Shown here piece after piece: positions 53,644 to 61,497 of a stretch of DNA of 64,000 nucleotides (its first letter is position 1; each line of letters begins with the position of its first letter). The notes under the pieces are model-generated. The model made no database searches, had not been told where the DNA came from, and was given only the letters and a program-made list of their open reading frames with translations. The position numbers and the translations under genes were made by a program. The DNA lies in the NCBI RefSeq assembly GCF_015221875.1, contig NZ_JACYGY010000001.1, forward strand, positions 1,240,001-1,304,000, written 5' to 3'. The stretch is from Dyadobacter subterraneus. GTDB lineage: Bacteria; Bacteroidota; Bacteroidia; Cytophagales; Spirosomataceae.

Positions 53644-54889
53644 AAAAACAACCTCCTTTCTGATTATAGAAGTCATCAGCTACAGCAGGCGCCTCAAGCA
53701 TACACTGCTTCATGGATGTGAGGTCTATCCGTAAATAGTATTTTGTTGAACGGGAGTTTTCATGACCAAGCACTTCTGTAATAACCGGCAAAACTGTACT
53801 CTGCTCCAGAAGTAAACTGGCAAGGCTGTGCCGAAGCGCATGAGGCCCGTGGTGTCGATGTTCAATATTAACCCCTGAGAGAATAAATGCGCGGTTCACA
53901 AGATTGGTTATTCCGCAGCTATGCATCCTGCCAAATGGCGACCCAGCTGCCAGGAACACATACGGCTCATTAGAAATTGGCCTTCCATATTTCAAGTACT
54001 CAATGATCGCTTCACCAACTTCGGCAAGTAAAGGCAGTTGGAGTTGCCGCCCGGTTTTGTACTGACATATTGATATGATGCTCTGTTCCCAAAACAAATT
54101 CTCAAACTTCAGCCCGGCAATATCAGATGCTCGTAGGCCCAGTCTGGCGGCAATTAATACGATGGCATAATTACGTTTACCACTGGGCCTGGCGCGGTCT
54201 ATTTTACTGATCATTCTTTGAATCTCATCGACGCTGAAGACAGACGGGAGCTTAGCCTGTTTTTGATACTTATCTTGCGGGACAGAAAGTGAAATGTCTT
54301 CTTTTATTAATCCCTGTTCAAAGAGAAATTTTAAAAATGTTCTGATTGCTCGTAATGTCATATGAGCAACAGTGGAATGGCGTATGTCTAAGGTTCTTAG
54401 ATAATCTATAATCACAAATTTATCCACCTTGTCGATGGAAGCGATACCCTTATCTTTCATATAGATAAGAAACTTGCTCAGGTAATGTTCGCGCTCCCTT
54501 ATTGTTGTTGACTTTAAACGTAGCGTGGCCAGGTGATCAACAAATTGCTTAACCAGCGCGCCGAATACACCGTCCAGTTGGAGCCGTTCTCGGGATCTGG
54601 TTATAGTACCGGTGTCATAAAATTCACATAGTACACTGACAATTTTCACAAAATCCTTGTCTCTTTTGGAAAGTGTGGCGTAATCGAGCTGGCCAAACCG
54701 GTCAAGTAAATGTTGCCTGCCAAGATTAGAAGTGAATTCGGGTATCTCTTTGCCCCGTAGCTCACGCCACATTCGTCGCCAATAGATACGATACCAGTTA
54801 ACTGTCGCGTCAGTTCTTAATAGTTTGGTTCTCAGCACTTCGCCTGCATCATAGATGAGCTGATCAAAGCATGTCTGTATTTTTCTCAT
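53636..54889 (-). CDS. RIT tyrosine recombinase, first gene
   Basis: The largest of the trio, at 417 residues. It has an extended N-terminal region, a SAM-like domain (LKSTTIREREHYLSKFLIYM) and the catalytic domain with R in LGLRASDIAGL, H-x-x-R in HALRHSLAS, H in LGHENS, and Y in TKYYLRI. All key residues are intact. A perfect 16-bp hairpin lies just upstream of its ATG and may control the three-gene transcript. Confidence 0.92.
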   Translation of the reverse strand: MRKIQTCFDQLIYDAGEVLRTKLLRTDATVNWYRIYWRRMWRELRGKEIPEFTSNLGRQHLLDRFGQLDYATLSKRDKDFVKIVSVLCEFYDTGTITRSRERLQLDGVFGALVKQFVDHLATLRLKSTTIREREHYLSKFLIYMKDKGIASIDKVDKFVIIDYLRTLDIRHSTVAHMTLRAIRTFLKFLFEQGLIKEDISLSVPQDKYQKQAKLPSVFSVDEIQRMISKIDRARPSGKRNYAIVLIAARLGLRASDIAGLKFENLFWEQSIISICQYKTGRQLQLPLLAEVGEAIIEYLKYGRPISNEPYVFLAAGSPFGRMHSCGITNLVNRAFILSGVNIEHRHHGPHALRHSLASLLLEQSTVLPVITEVLGHENSRSTKYYLRIDLTSMKQCMLEAPAVADDFYNQKGGCFYA

Positions 54890-54896
54890 AGCTGCA

Positions 54897-54934
54897 TTGT
54901 TTTAGTGATTGCAACATCGCAATCACTAAAACAA
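54897..54934 (-). promoter_or_regulatory. 16-bp inverted repeat ahead of the recombinase operon
   Basis: TTGTTTTAGTGATTGC and its exact complement enclose a 6-nt loop, ending 8 bp upstream of the first recombinase ATG. It could be an operator for self-repression or a hairpin that hides the start codon region. Confidence 0.5.
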
Positions 54935-54941
54935 CGTATTA

Positions 54942-55055
54942 TTATGTAAAGTACTTTCGTCTTCCGGTAAGCCTGGAAGCAACTTTTATATGCTTACTTT
55001 ACATAATCTTTAACTATGCATAACCAATTTTATGTAAAGCTTTACATAAAATTGG
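54942..55055. repeat. RIT right end, four TTATGTAAAG half-sites
   Basis: Half-sites at 54942 (+), 54997 (-), 55030 (+) and 55040 (-). The outer two form a palindrome extended here to 32 bp (55024-55055), longer than at the left end, where two positions have diverged. Confidence 0.75.
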
Positions 55056-55056
55056 A

Positions 55057-55263
55057 CGGAAGGCATTTTTGTTCGCCGGCTCTCATCAGGCAGCTGAGAT
55101 GACGGCAGCTATGTATTCCTTCATGGCAACATGCAAGAAAAATGGCGTAGATGAACAGGAATGGCTTAAAGACGTCTTCGAAAGAATCCAATCCCACAAA
55201 CACAAAGATCTTTATCAACTGCTTCCAAATAACTGGAATAAGTTTCGGAATCAGGACGGCTAA
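55057..55263 (+). pseudogene. IS66 transposase 3' fragment (right copy)
   Basis: The plus frame reads FAGSHQAAEMTAAMYSFMAT, KNGVDEQEWLKDVFE and LYQLLPNNW, the same IS66 TnpC C-terminus as at 51337-51538 but in the opposite direction, with several amino-acid differences. The 5' part of the transposase is absent. DNA similarity to the left copy continues past the stop, to about 55315. Confidence 0.82.
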
Positions 55264-55658
55264 CCTACCTGTCTGAAAGCGAATCTACACAATATGGATT
55301 CGTCGGACCGATACAAATGACCAGCGATAAATGATTTAGGCTTTTTCATGTTATTTTAGATTTACTTGGGTTTAACCAAAGTGCTAATTTAATATGTGAT
55401 CAGGTAAGTGAAAGGTCAACGGCCAAGATTTAACTTCTGAACTTCATATTTCATTAGACGTCGATTTAAACGGTGGTTTATCTGAGAATTGGATCTTTAG
55501 CAGAGCATTTGGAGGTTGTCTCATGAGCGAGGGTGTTGTGTGGAATTTATCTATATTGGCAAATTGTGCTTTTAGGTCTCGTAAGACACATTCCTCTCCA
55601 ATCTGCCTTACTTGACATAAATCTGGTAAAACAGACACCGATGTGTGGGTCCGACACT
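55264..55658. other. Intergenic region with first copy of the dispersed repeat
   Basis: 395 bp. It starts with IS66-like trailing sequence and includes repeat copy R1 at 55458-55487. An 80-codon minus frame here overlaps the neighbouring gene's 3' end and is not convincing. Confidence 0.45.
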
Positions 55659-56420
55659 CTATTTTTGCCGATATATTATTTCCCATACTGGTTCAAATTC
55701 TAATTCGCCAAAGTCAAAGGTGTGTAAACTTTGTCCTTTGTAAATACCGTTGCTAAAAGTGTCTTGAATCCAATTTGAAAATGTCCAGTTTCCTGCTTTC
55801 TCAGGTTTACCCCATTTTCTTGTTTTAAAAATTGTCGCTTTCGAATTTATTCTTTCTGATAAGTTCTTTAAAATGGGTTTTGAATCAATTTGTAAGTTCT
55901 TAGCGATTGCAACAACTATGAAATACCCAAATTTAATATCAAGCTTGTTTTCAAAATCCCTTTGATTGGTCATTGAGATATAAATGTCAGGAGGAGATTG
56001 CCTTTTGTCGCAAATTGTCCATGTGGGTGTCCAAAGTTCAAAATTGAGAAAGTAGTTTTCAATGTTGTCAGGTGTCGTCCATTTCCCGTGAGATTTATTG
56101 TCCCATTTCAATTTTCCTAATCTTATACTTGAATGATAAATAAATTCTTTGTTGTCCTTTTTGGAAAATCTCTTTTCTGGTTTGTATTTTGTTGCTCTTA
56201 TCCCTGAATCATTAGAACGTGCTGTTTGTTTTATGAGCAAGTTAAAATAGGGCTCAAAATCTGATTCCCAATTAGTTGTTATCCAAGGCGATTTGTTCTC
56301 CTCATTCTGTCCAAATATTAAGTAAAAGTCATAAAGTCTGTTATCCCACCCAAAGTCAAGTTGACTGATTGTGTCCAATTTTTCCTTAAATAATTGTTTT
56401 GTTTTTTCGATTAAATGCAT
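55659..56420 (-). CDS. Hypothetical protein (253 aa)
   Basis: The ATG at 56420 is preferred over a longer frame whose N-terminus (RQSASCASAQVAPKRIK) looks like translated intergenic repeat. The protein is rich in tryptophan, lysine and aromatic residues (WITTNWESDFEPYFNLLIKQ, later GKWTTPDNIENYFLNFELWTPTW). It has no signal peptide or membrane segment. It reads like a soluble cytoplasmic protein, perhaps a PD-(D/E)XK- or immunity-type orphan, but I recognise no family. It lies in the cassette-like array, with the repeat on both sides. Confidence 0.6.
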   Translation of the reverse strand: MHLIEKTKQLFKEKLDTISQLDFGWDNRLYDFYLIFGQNEENKSPWITTNWESDFEPYFNLLIKQTARSNDSGIRATKYKPEKRFSKKDNKEFIYHSSIRLGKLKWDNKSHGKWTTPDNIENYFLNFELWTPTWTICDKRQSPPDIYISMTNQRDFENKLDIKFGYFIVVAIAKNLQIDSKPILKNLSERINSKATIFKTRKWGKPEKAGNWTFSNWIQDTFSNGIYKGQSLHTFDFGELEFEPVWEIIYRQK

Positions 56421-56792
56421 TTTAATTCGTTTAGGTGCTACTTGTGCCGACGCACAACTCGCCGATTGACGTACTTTTAACACAAAATATGTAATGGGTA
56501 TTTTGTACTTTTCAAGAGAAGCCGAATGGAGAATCTACTCATGATGCGTATTTGGCCGTCTCACAAAAAGTAGATTAAAACGGTGGTTTATCACAGATTT
56601 ACGATTAAGAATTAATGTTTCAATAAATTAGGTTTAGGGTATTCCCAATGACTAATAACCCATTTTATGTTAAGTGACGGAATACAAAACAAGAGGGTAC
56701 CGGTCGAATGGCGAAAAATCTTGGTTTTGTACAAGCACTGCTCACTTTTCCCATTTCGTTCTGGACCTCCAGCTGTACTTGGGCAATGGCTT
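56421..56792. other. Intergenic region with second copy of the dispersed repeat
   Basis: 372 bp. Just upstream of the 253-aa gene stands GTTGTGCGTCGGCAC (minus strand), a small dyad that could belong to a cassette recombination site. Repeat copy R2 is at about 56571-56600. No gene is seen. Confidence 0.4.
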
Positions 56793-57232
56793 TTAAGGAT
56801 GTGCCGGCACCTGGTGGTAACCGTCATTTTTCATTGCCATATGCAGTAAATTCGAGATCTCACTTTTGCTTAGAGCATGATAGGTTATTGTAATAGAGCT
56901 AAAAGAATCAGGAACAACATAAGAAACTTCACCGTCAAAAAACAAGTTTAAGCTATCGTTTCTAAAATTATATAGGAAAGGATCTAGCCCCTTTACAGTT
57001 CCGGCACTATCTGCTCTTTCATAAAGTTTCTTTTCGTTTTTTGATATGCTACTTAATTGACGGTCATCCGTAACCCCCCAGTTAATTGAATTTATAAATA
57101 GTGATTCACCTTTGCTAGATACAAGTTTTTCGATGTGAAGGTGTCTTTTAACACTGGTTCACAAGATTCTAAGGCAAGGATGAAGATGGTAATAAATATT
57201 AAAATTGTTGTAGCAATCCGGACAAATTTCAT
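56793..57232 (-). pseudogene. Frameshifted lipoprotein gene
   Basis: An ATG at 57232 opens a lipoprotein signal (MKFVRIATTILIFITIFILA, then LESC), but this frame stops after 46 codons. A different phase is open from about 57175 to the stop at 56793 and is clearly protein-like (LVSSKGESLFINSINWGVTD, GLDPFLYNFRNDSLNLFFDG, SSITITYHALSKSEISNLL). Joining the two needs one frame change near 57150-57170. The gene is therefore broken or holds a sequencing error. Size and leader resemble the next lipoprotein, at 57342-57878. Confidence 0.65.
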
Positions 57233-57341
57233 AACATCTTTATTTTGAGCAATTTACTAATCGCTTCTTTATTGAGAAATAGTAATTTATAGCCGGAGTC
57301 TTAGAAACGTCGATTTTAACGGTCGTTTATCATATGTTTAT

Positions 57342-57878
57342 TCATTTATCAGGAATGGGTGCGGGAGGAGGTATAGGAAGTGTCTCGTTTTGCATCGTGG
57401 TGTAAAACTTGTGGAAACGTATTGGCTTAAAATCACGCGATGTTTTAATCAATTTTATAAAATTTTTAATTGAATCTCCGTCAGTCCCTGTCACAAAGTA
57501 TTTAAATCCGTGCCGAACACTTTCTTCATTGTATATCAAAAATTCTGCAACCACAGCATCTTTATCTTGAAATATTGAAAGGGAATCAGTTGAACCAATT
57601 CTACTCGTTACAAAATCAGAAATTACCTTTGCCTCGTTCAAAGAAATTTTACTATAATAATACGATCCTGTGTCATTTTCTGGGATAAGTTGGTAGTAAC
57701 AGTCTCCGTTAAGGTTTATTTCGATTGCCATCTTAGGGATACTAGGATCTTCCCAAAAGCCAGACGCAATCTCTACAAATTCTTTCTTTTGAGAACAACT
57801 CTCAATAAAGAGAAGGGGTGAAATCAAGAGAATACTCTTAAAAATAAAATTACTAATTTTCACACTTCGCTTTTTCAT
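57342..57878 (-). CDS. Hypothetical lipoprotein (178 aa)
   Basis: The signal peptide ends in a lipobox FIESC, with the cysteine at about residue 28. The mature part (GFWEDPSIPKMAIEINLNGD, CYYQLIPEND, later GFKYFVTGTDGDSIKNFIKL) is soluble, and a proline-rich tail closes the protein (PIPPPAPIPDK). I recognise no domain. Repeat copies lie 10 bp behind the stop and 74 bp before the start. Its leader resembles that of the frameshifted gene downstream, so the two may be distant paralogues. Confidence 0.7.
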   Translation of the reverse strand: MKKRSVKISNFIFKSILLISPLLFIESCSQKKEFVEIASGFWEDPSIPKMAIEINLNGDCYYQLIPENDTGSYYYSKISLNEAKVISDFVTSRIGSTDSLSIFQDKDAVVAEFLIYNEESVRHGFKYFVTGTDGDSIKNFIKLIKTSRDFKPIRFHKFYTTMQNETLPIPPPAPIPDK

Positions 57879-58148
57879 CGTTGTTAACTGATTTGGATTG
57901 TTTCAAAATTCCGCGTAAGCAATCTAATATCAAATTGTTGCCTGTCAAACACTTCTATTTGAACGGTGGTTAATCTGAGACTTGCTTTGTAAAATTACTG
58001 CCGGAAACGGGAGTTTTTATTGAACTCCGATTTGTCTGTATTTTAGGGACACTTACACATATATATACAAAGATGTTTTATACAGTTATCTCACTAAATG
58101 TCAGTAATAGTACCTAAAAATGGAGGAAGGTTGAGATTAGCGCATATT

Positions 58149-58784
58149 TCACATTTTAATACTGCCATCTTGCTCAGTTGGTCTTAACATTGTAGCCCGA
58201 TAATAATCCTTACTAACTTTATCGTACAAAATGTTAAACAGATTACTAAGATCCGATACTGTTTGAAGTAACTCCTGATCTTCTTTAGAACAATCAGGTT
58301 GTTTTGGAAATCTCCCGCGGATGTCGAAAAATGGGTATACAAACCAGGCAACATGATTTGGTTTAGTGCCTTTTTTTATGATCCAGTTACCTTCTGTAGC
58401 TCGGATATTATAAATAATCTTATCCGAAGTAGTTGCCGGTAAATTTCCGCGATACCACGTACTGTCAACTTTTCCCTCTGCATTCACGCGAAATACGAAC
58501 ATTCCCCAAGATGGCTTACATTGTACAGGGCACATGGGAACATTTAATTCAAGCCTGTCTGTAAGATCTTTTTTATCCCAAATTCTAAATGAAAAATTTT
58601 CAGGTTTAAAGTTAACTGTGTCCAGCCAATAAGCTGATTTGGGGGGAAGTGAAAACCCTGGTAGTTCCGACAATCCTATTTTTGCTGAAGTTTTTGCTTT
58701 CTCCAATTCCTGGGCATAAGAAGGAATGAAATACAGCCATGTAAAGAAAGCGATAATTAAAAATTGAGTACGATTGTAGCGCAT
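58149..58784 (-). CDS. Secreted hypothetical protein (211 aa)
   Basis: A signal peptide (QFLIIAFFTWLYFIPSYAQ) is followed by a soluble domain of about 185 residues with CPVQCKPSWGMFVFRVNAEG and RGRFPKQPDCS. Three or four cysteines could form disulfides in the periplasm. There is no lipobox and no recognised family. Upstream of the start sits an unusually long 23-bp inverted repeat (58793-58845) that must lie in its promoter or leader. Confidence 0.7.
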   Translation of the reverse strand: MRYNRTQFLIIAFFTWLYFIPSYAQELEKAKTSAKIGLSELPGFSLPPKSAYWLDTVNFKPENFSFRIWDKKDLTDRLELNVPMCPVQCKPSWGMFVFRVNAEGKVDSTWYRGNLPATTSDKIIYNIRATEGNWIIKKGTKPNHVAWFVYPFFDIRGRFPKQPDCSKEDQELLQTVSDLSNLFNILYDKVSKDYYRATMLRPTEQDGSIKM

Positions 58785-59108
58785 GGTATCATAATTTTTA
58801 CAAGTATAATATATAAATTAATTATATATTATACCTGTAAAAATTATTTTTCTAAAGGACGATGTTAAATGTGTTAATATCAAGAACGTAAAGGTTAAAA
58901 CTACCTTTGGTTTAATATGGAATGAAGATGTAGAGTGATTCATATCTTGGTAGCAAGTCTCAATACATTCTTAGAGGCTTTTACTTGGCTGCACAGGGTA
59001 TAAACATCTTAATACATAATATTTACCGTCCACAAAAACGGAGATTAGAAGATTACGGGTACCAGGAAAAAAGGAAGTGAAATTAATGTAATACCGATTC
59101 AGTCCAAT
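58785..59108. other. Divergent intergenic region
   Basis: 324 bp between divergent genes. Apart from the inverted repeat at 58793-58845 I see no gene or clear motif. Confidence 0.5.
58793..58845. promoter_or_regulatory. 23-bp inverted repeat upstream of the 211-aa gene
   Basis: The arms 58793-58815 and 58823-58845 match at 22 of 23 positions around a 7-nt loop (core TTTTTACAAGTATAATATATA). It starts 8 bp upstream of the ATG at 58784, so it is an operator or a leader hairpin able to mask translation. Confidence 0.5.
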
Positions 59109-59531
59109 ATGGTAAATTTAGAATATTTGATAAATAACAGTTGCGATTCAATTCTAGCTGAATATTCATATCTCGACGGAATTTTGAAAATTATACTAAA
59201 TTTAACTGAGGTCGACAAAAACCTGATGCTAATAATTAAATCGGGGGATTTGTCATTTAATAGTTTTTGCCTACATAATGAAGAAGACATATATAGAACT
59301 TGTAGAATCGAGATTCAAGAGCTATCAAAAGTGCTTTCTGTGGAAAATGGAATTTACATTCCCGCTACCTCATTTGGAAGGATGATGCAAGAATCAAAGT
59401 CGAACTATAACTTAGCATATGGAAGGCAAAAATCAAAAATAAAATATATATTTTCTTTGATTGGTTACAGTAACCTAATTTCTTGTTTGATATCTGATAC
59501 AAACAGTATTACAATTGAGGAATTTAGTTAA
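59109..59531 (+). CDS. Hypothetical protein (140 aa), immunity-like
   Basis: A small soluble protein, rich in leucine, isoleucine and serine (NLEYLINNSCDSILAEYSYL, later YRTCRIEIQELSKVLSVENG). It has no signal peptide. Size, composition and the position next to a CPCC protein resemble the orphan immunity-protein arrays of Bacteroidota, but I cannot assign a family. Only 46 bp separate it from the CPCC gene, so they probably share a transcript. Confidence 0.55.
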   Translation: MVNLEYLINNSCDSILAEYSYLDGILKIILNLTEVDKNLMLIIKSGDLSFNSFCLHNEEDIYRTCRIEIQELSKVLSVENGIYIPATSFGRMMQESKSNYNLAYGRQKSKIKYIFSLIGYSNLISCLISDTNSITIEEFS

Positions 59532-59577
59532 AAAGATGGTTTCCTAAAACGAATAGCCAGTCTCAAAAAGCGAAACC

Positions 59578-59850
59578 ATGTTTTATTTAGAGAAGTTTAC
59601 GTGTCCATGTTGTGGATATAAAACATGTGACGAAGAACCTGGGCATTATATCATTTGTCCTGTTTGTTTTTGGGAAGATGACCCCTATCAGAGAGATTAC
59701 CCAAATTATGAAGGTGGTGCAAACAGAGTTTCGTTAAAAAAAGGGCAACAGAATTTTATAGATTTTGGAGCTTGTGAGTATGAGATGAAGCGTAATACCA
59801 GATTACCAAATCCAGACGAGCCAAAGGACCCGGCTTGGAAACAGCACTAA
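59578..59850 (+). CDS. CPCC-family cysteine-rich protein
   Basis: This 90-residue protein opens with FTCPCCGYKTC. It continues with YIICPVCFWEDDPYQRDYP and GGANRVSLKKGQQNF, the signature of the CPCC family (PF14206). Two C-x2-C knuckles probably bind zinc. Members often accompany polymorphic toxins and are thought to be immunity or accessory proteins. An inverted GGTTTC/GAAACC pair (59538-59543, 59572-59577) lies directly before the start codon and may shape its translation. Confidence 0.85.
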   Translation: MFYLEKFTCPCCGYKTCDEEPGHYIICPVCFWEDDPYQRDYPNYEGGANRVSLKKGQQNFIDFGACEYEMKRNTRLPNPDEPKDPAWKQH

Positions 59851-60468
59851 TAACTATCATTCTACCTGGTTACGACATCATTCTGTCTCAAAAAACGATA
59901 ATTGGTAAAGAAACTCATAAAACAACCGATATACTTTGCGTTGATTTATTTACCAAGTTTATTTACCATTTTTGATATCGTATCTAATCATTTTCTAGTG
60001 ACTATCTTTAGTAAAGAAAACCCTCGTTTTCTTTACTTCGCCTGTTGCCTGCAAAAGAATATTTTAATTATAAGGGAAACCTGTGATTTCGATTCAGATT
60101 CGATTTTGAGAAAGTGTAGCTGGCTATCTTTGGCTACGTATACAGCAAATATTATAATAAAATGGAGAAGGGTAGGGAGGTGCAACATCTATGGATTTGG
60201 ATAGGGCAAGAGTTTATTTTTTTACCCAAAACTGTACTGAAATAAACTAATGTTTAAATCGGTACACTTTTTCAATTTTTAAATCATGAAGGAAACCGGC
60301 AGAGTCGCTGTTTTGATGTTGATACTTTAAATCGGTACAGTTTTACTGTTTTTTAACCTACTAAGTAAGTTTTTAAGCACAGTATGGAGTAGTTACATTA
60401 AATAAAAGAGTAAAAAGTATTTTATTTTCCGAATATTGAATATATATTTGCACATAAACAAGATGCAG
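59851..60468. other. Intergenic region upstream of the Rrf2 gene
   Basis: A 100-codon frame from a TTG at 59902 has one hydrophobic stretch (IYFALIYLPSLFTIFDIV) but a poor C-terminus, so I do not call it a gene. TTTAAATCGGTACA occurs twice, at 60253-60266 and 60326-60339, 73 bp apart, in the likely promoter region of the Rrf2 gene. Confidence 0.45.
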
Positions 60469-60906
60469 ATGTTTTTTTCAAAAACGTGCGAATACGCGAT
60501 AAGAGCGGTCATTTTCATAGCTCAGAAGTCAGAAGGAGGCAGGAAGGTAGGTATTAAGGAGATTGCGGCAGGTATTGATTCACCCGAACACTTCATTGCC
60601 AAGATCCTTCAGGATCTCAGCAAACGTGAGCTGATACAATCCAGTAAGGGTCCAAATGGCGGCTTTTATGTTGATAGCAGTGCCCAAAGCAATACACTTG
60701 CCGATATTGTTAAAGCGATTGACGGGGAAAAAATTTTTAAGGGCTGTGGGCTTGGGTTAAAAAGTTGCTCTGAAACAAAGCCATGCCCATTGCACAATGA
60801 TTTTAAAGAAATCAGGAAAAAAATGCAGCTCACATTGCAGTCGGCGACAATCGGAGAGTTTAATGAAAATTTGAATTTAGGGCTAAGCTACATTGGAGAA
60901 AGATAA
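60469..60906 (+). CDS. Rrf2-family transcriptional regulator (IscR/NsrR-like)
   Basis: The ATG at 60469 gives MFFSKTCEYAIRAV, the family's usual N-terminus; an ATG two codons upstream is also possible. The winged helix contains IKEIAAGIDSPEHFIAKILQ and SSKGPNGGFYV. Three conserved cysteines (C-x6-C-x5-C in KGCGLGLKSCSETKPCPLH) should hold an Fe-S cluster that senses NO, oxygen or Fe-S status. It directly precedes a cbb3-type oxidase operon on the same strand, which it most likely controls. Confidence 0.92.
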   Translation: MFFSKTCEYAIRAVIFIAQKSEGGRKVGIKEIAAGIDSPEHFIAKILQDLSKRELIQSSKGPNGGFYVDSSAQSNTLADIVKAIDGEKIFKGCGLGLKSCSETKPCPLHNDFKEIRKKMQLTLQSATIGEFNENLNLGLSYIGER

Positions 60907-60949
60907 AATTTTATAAAATAAAAGATATTAGGATCTTAATATATATAAT

Positions 60950-61426
60950 ATGGATGCTGTTAGTAAGTGTAAGATTATAAGGAGCTTATGTCTTTTTGTG
61001 TGTTTGGTTGCGACTCCGGCATATGCAGAAAGCCTTTTCGGGCAGGCCGCTATGCTTTCAATAGGAATTGTAGCATTGGTGATGGCGCTTGGTTTACTTT
61101 CTTTTGCGATCTTGATCAAAGACGTTGTTCAAAATTATCTCATCAGTAAAATCAACCCGGATAAACAGGATTATTCAAAATACCTGCACAACCTGAACAG
61201 CCGACAGATCTCATTGCTGCTTAACCGGATTGTAAAAAAGCAGCATTTAGGGGTCATTTTGCTTGCCATGATGTGTTTGGTAAATTCTCCTGCATTCGCA
61301 CAATCGAGCCGCCCAAATACTAACTCGCTACTAAGTCAGGGCGGTATTTTAATTACCATTGTCCTGATATCAATCCCTTTGCTAGCAGGCGTTATCTTTT
61401 TATTTTCAAAATCACCAAAACATTAA
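60950..61426 (+). CDS. Membrane protein, probably the detached N-terminus of CcoN
   Basis: 158 residues: a signal-like helix (LCLFVCLVATPAYA), then membrane segments near 33-55 (MLSIGIVALVMALGLLSFAI), 98-115 and 128-152 (GGILITIVLISIPLLAGVIF), ending at SKSPKH. Beyond the stop, the -1 phase stays open and reads TLNRYRNQQRVAEAGRVAAY straight into the ccoN frame. The A4 run at 61417-61420 is a plausible slip point. Most likely this and ccoN were one gene, or are joined by frameshifting. A separate small oxidase subunit remains possible. Confidence 0.6.
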   Translation: MDAVSKCKIIRSLCLFVCLVATPAYAESLFGQAAMLSIGIVALVMALGLLSFAILIKDVVQNYLISKINPDKQDYSKYLHNLNSRQISLLLNRIVKKQHLGVILLAMMCLVNSPAFAQSSRPNTNSLLSQGGILITIVLISIPLLAGVIFLFSKSPKH

Positions 61427-61497
61427 ACAGGTATAGAAACCAGCAGCGCGTAGCAGAGGCCGGGCGTGTGGCAGCATATTTAGGCGGAATTGAAATT

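Larger units (their letters stand above)
51539..55055. mobile_element. Recombinase-in-trio (RIT-like) element
   Basis: About 3.5 kb with three overlapping tyrosine-recombinase genes in one direction and mirror-image ends. Each end has the 20-bp palindrome TTATGTAAAGCTTTACATAA (51545-51564; 55030-55049). A 33-bp stretch is exactly inverted between the ends (51569-51601; 54993-55025). One more TTATGTAAAG half-site lies further inside each end (51653-51662; 54942-54951). RIT elements are a known class with this gene order. The exact borders are inferred from where the end similarity turns into IS66 sequence. Confidence 0.82.
55458..57980. repeat. Dispersed ACGTCGATTTAAACGGTGG-type repeat, four copies
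   Basis: Copies at 55458-55487, about 56571-56600, 57305-57332 and 57952-57980 share the core A(A)ACGGTGGTTTATCTGAG, in the same orientation. One copy lies in each gap between consecutive minus-strand genes. The third and fourth copies are each about 73 bp from the next start codon (57232 and 57878). This regular layout is cassette-like. Confidence 0.6.

Noticed and set aside
55444..55686. 80-codon minus frame
   Set aside because: It overlaps the 3' end of the 253-aa gene and runs through a dispersed repeat, so it is probably not a gene.
59902..60204. 100-codon plus frame starting at TTG
   Set aside because: It has an unusual start and low-quality C-terminal sequence; one hydrophobic stretch is not enough support.
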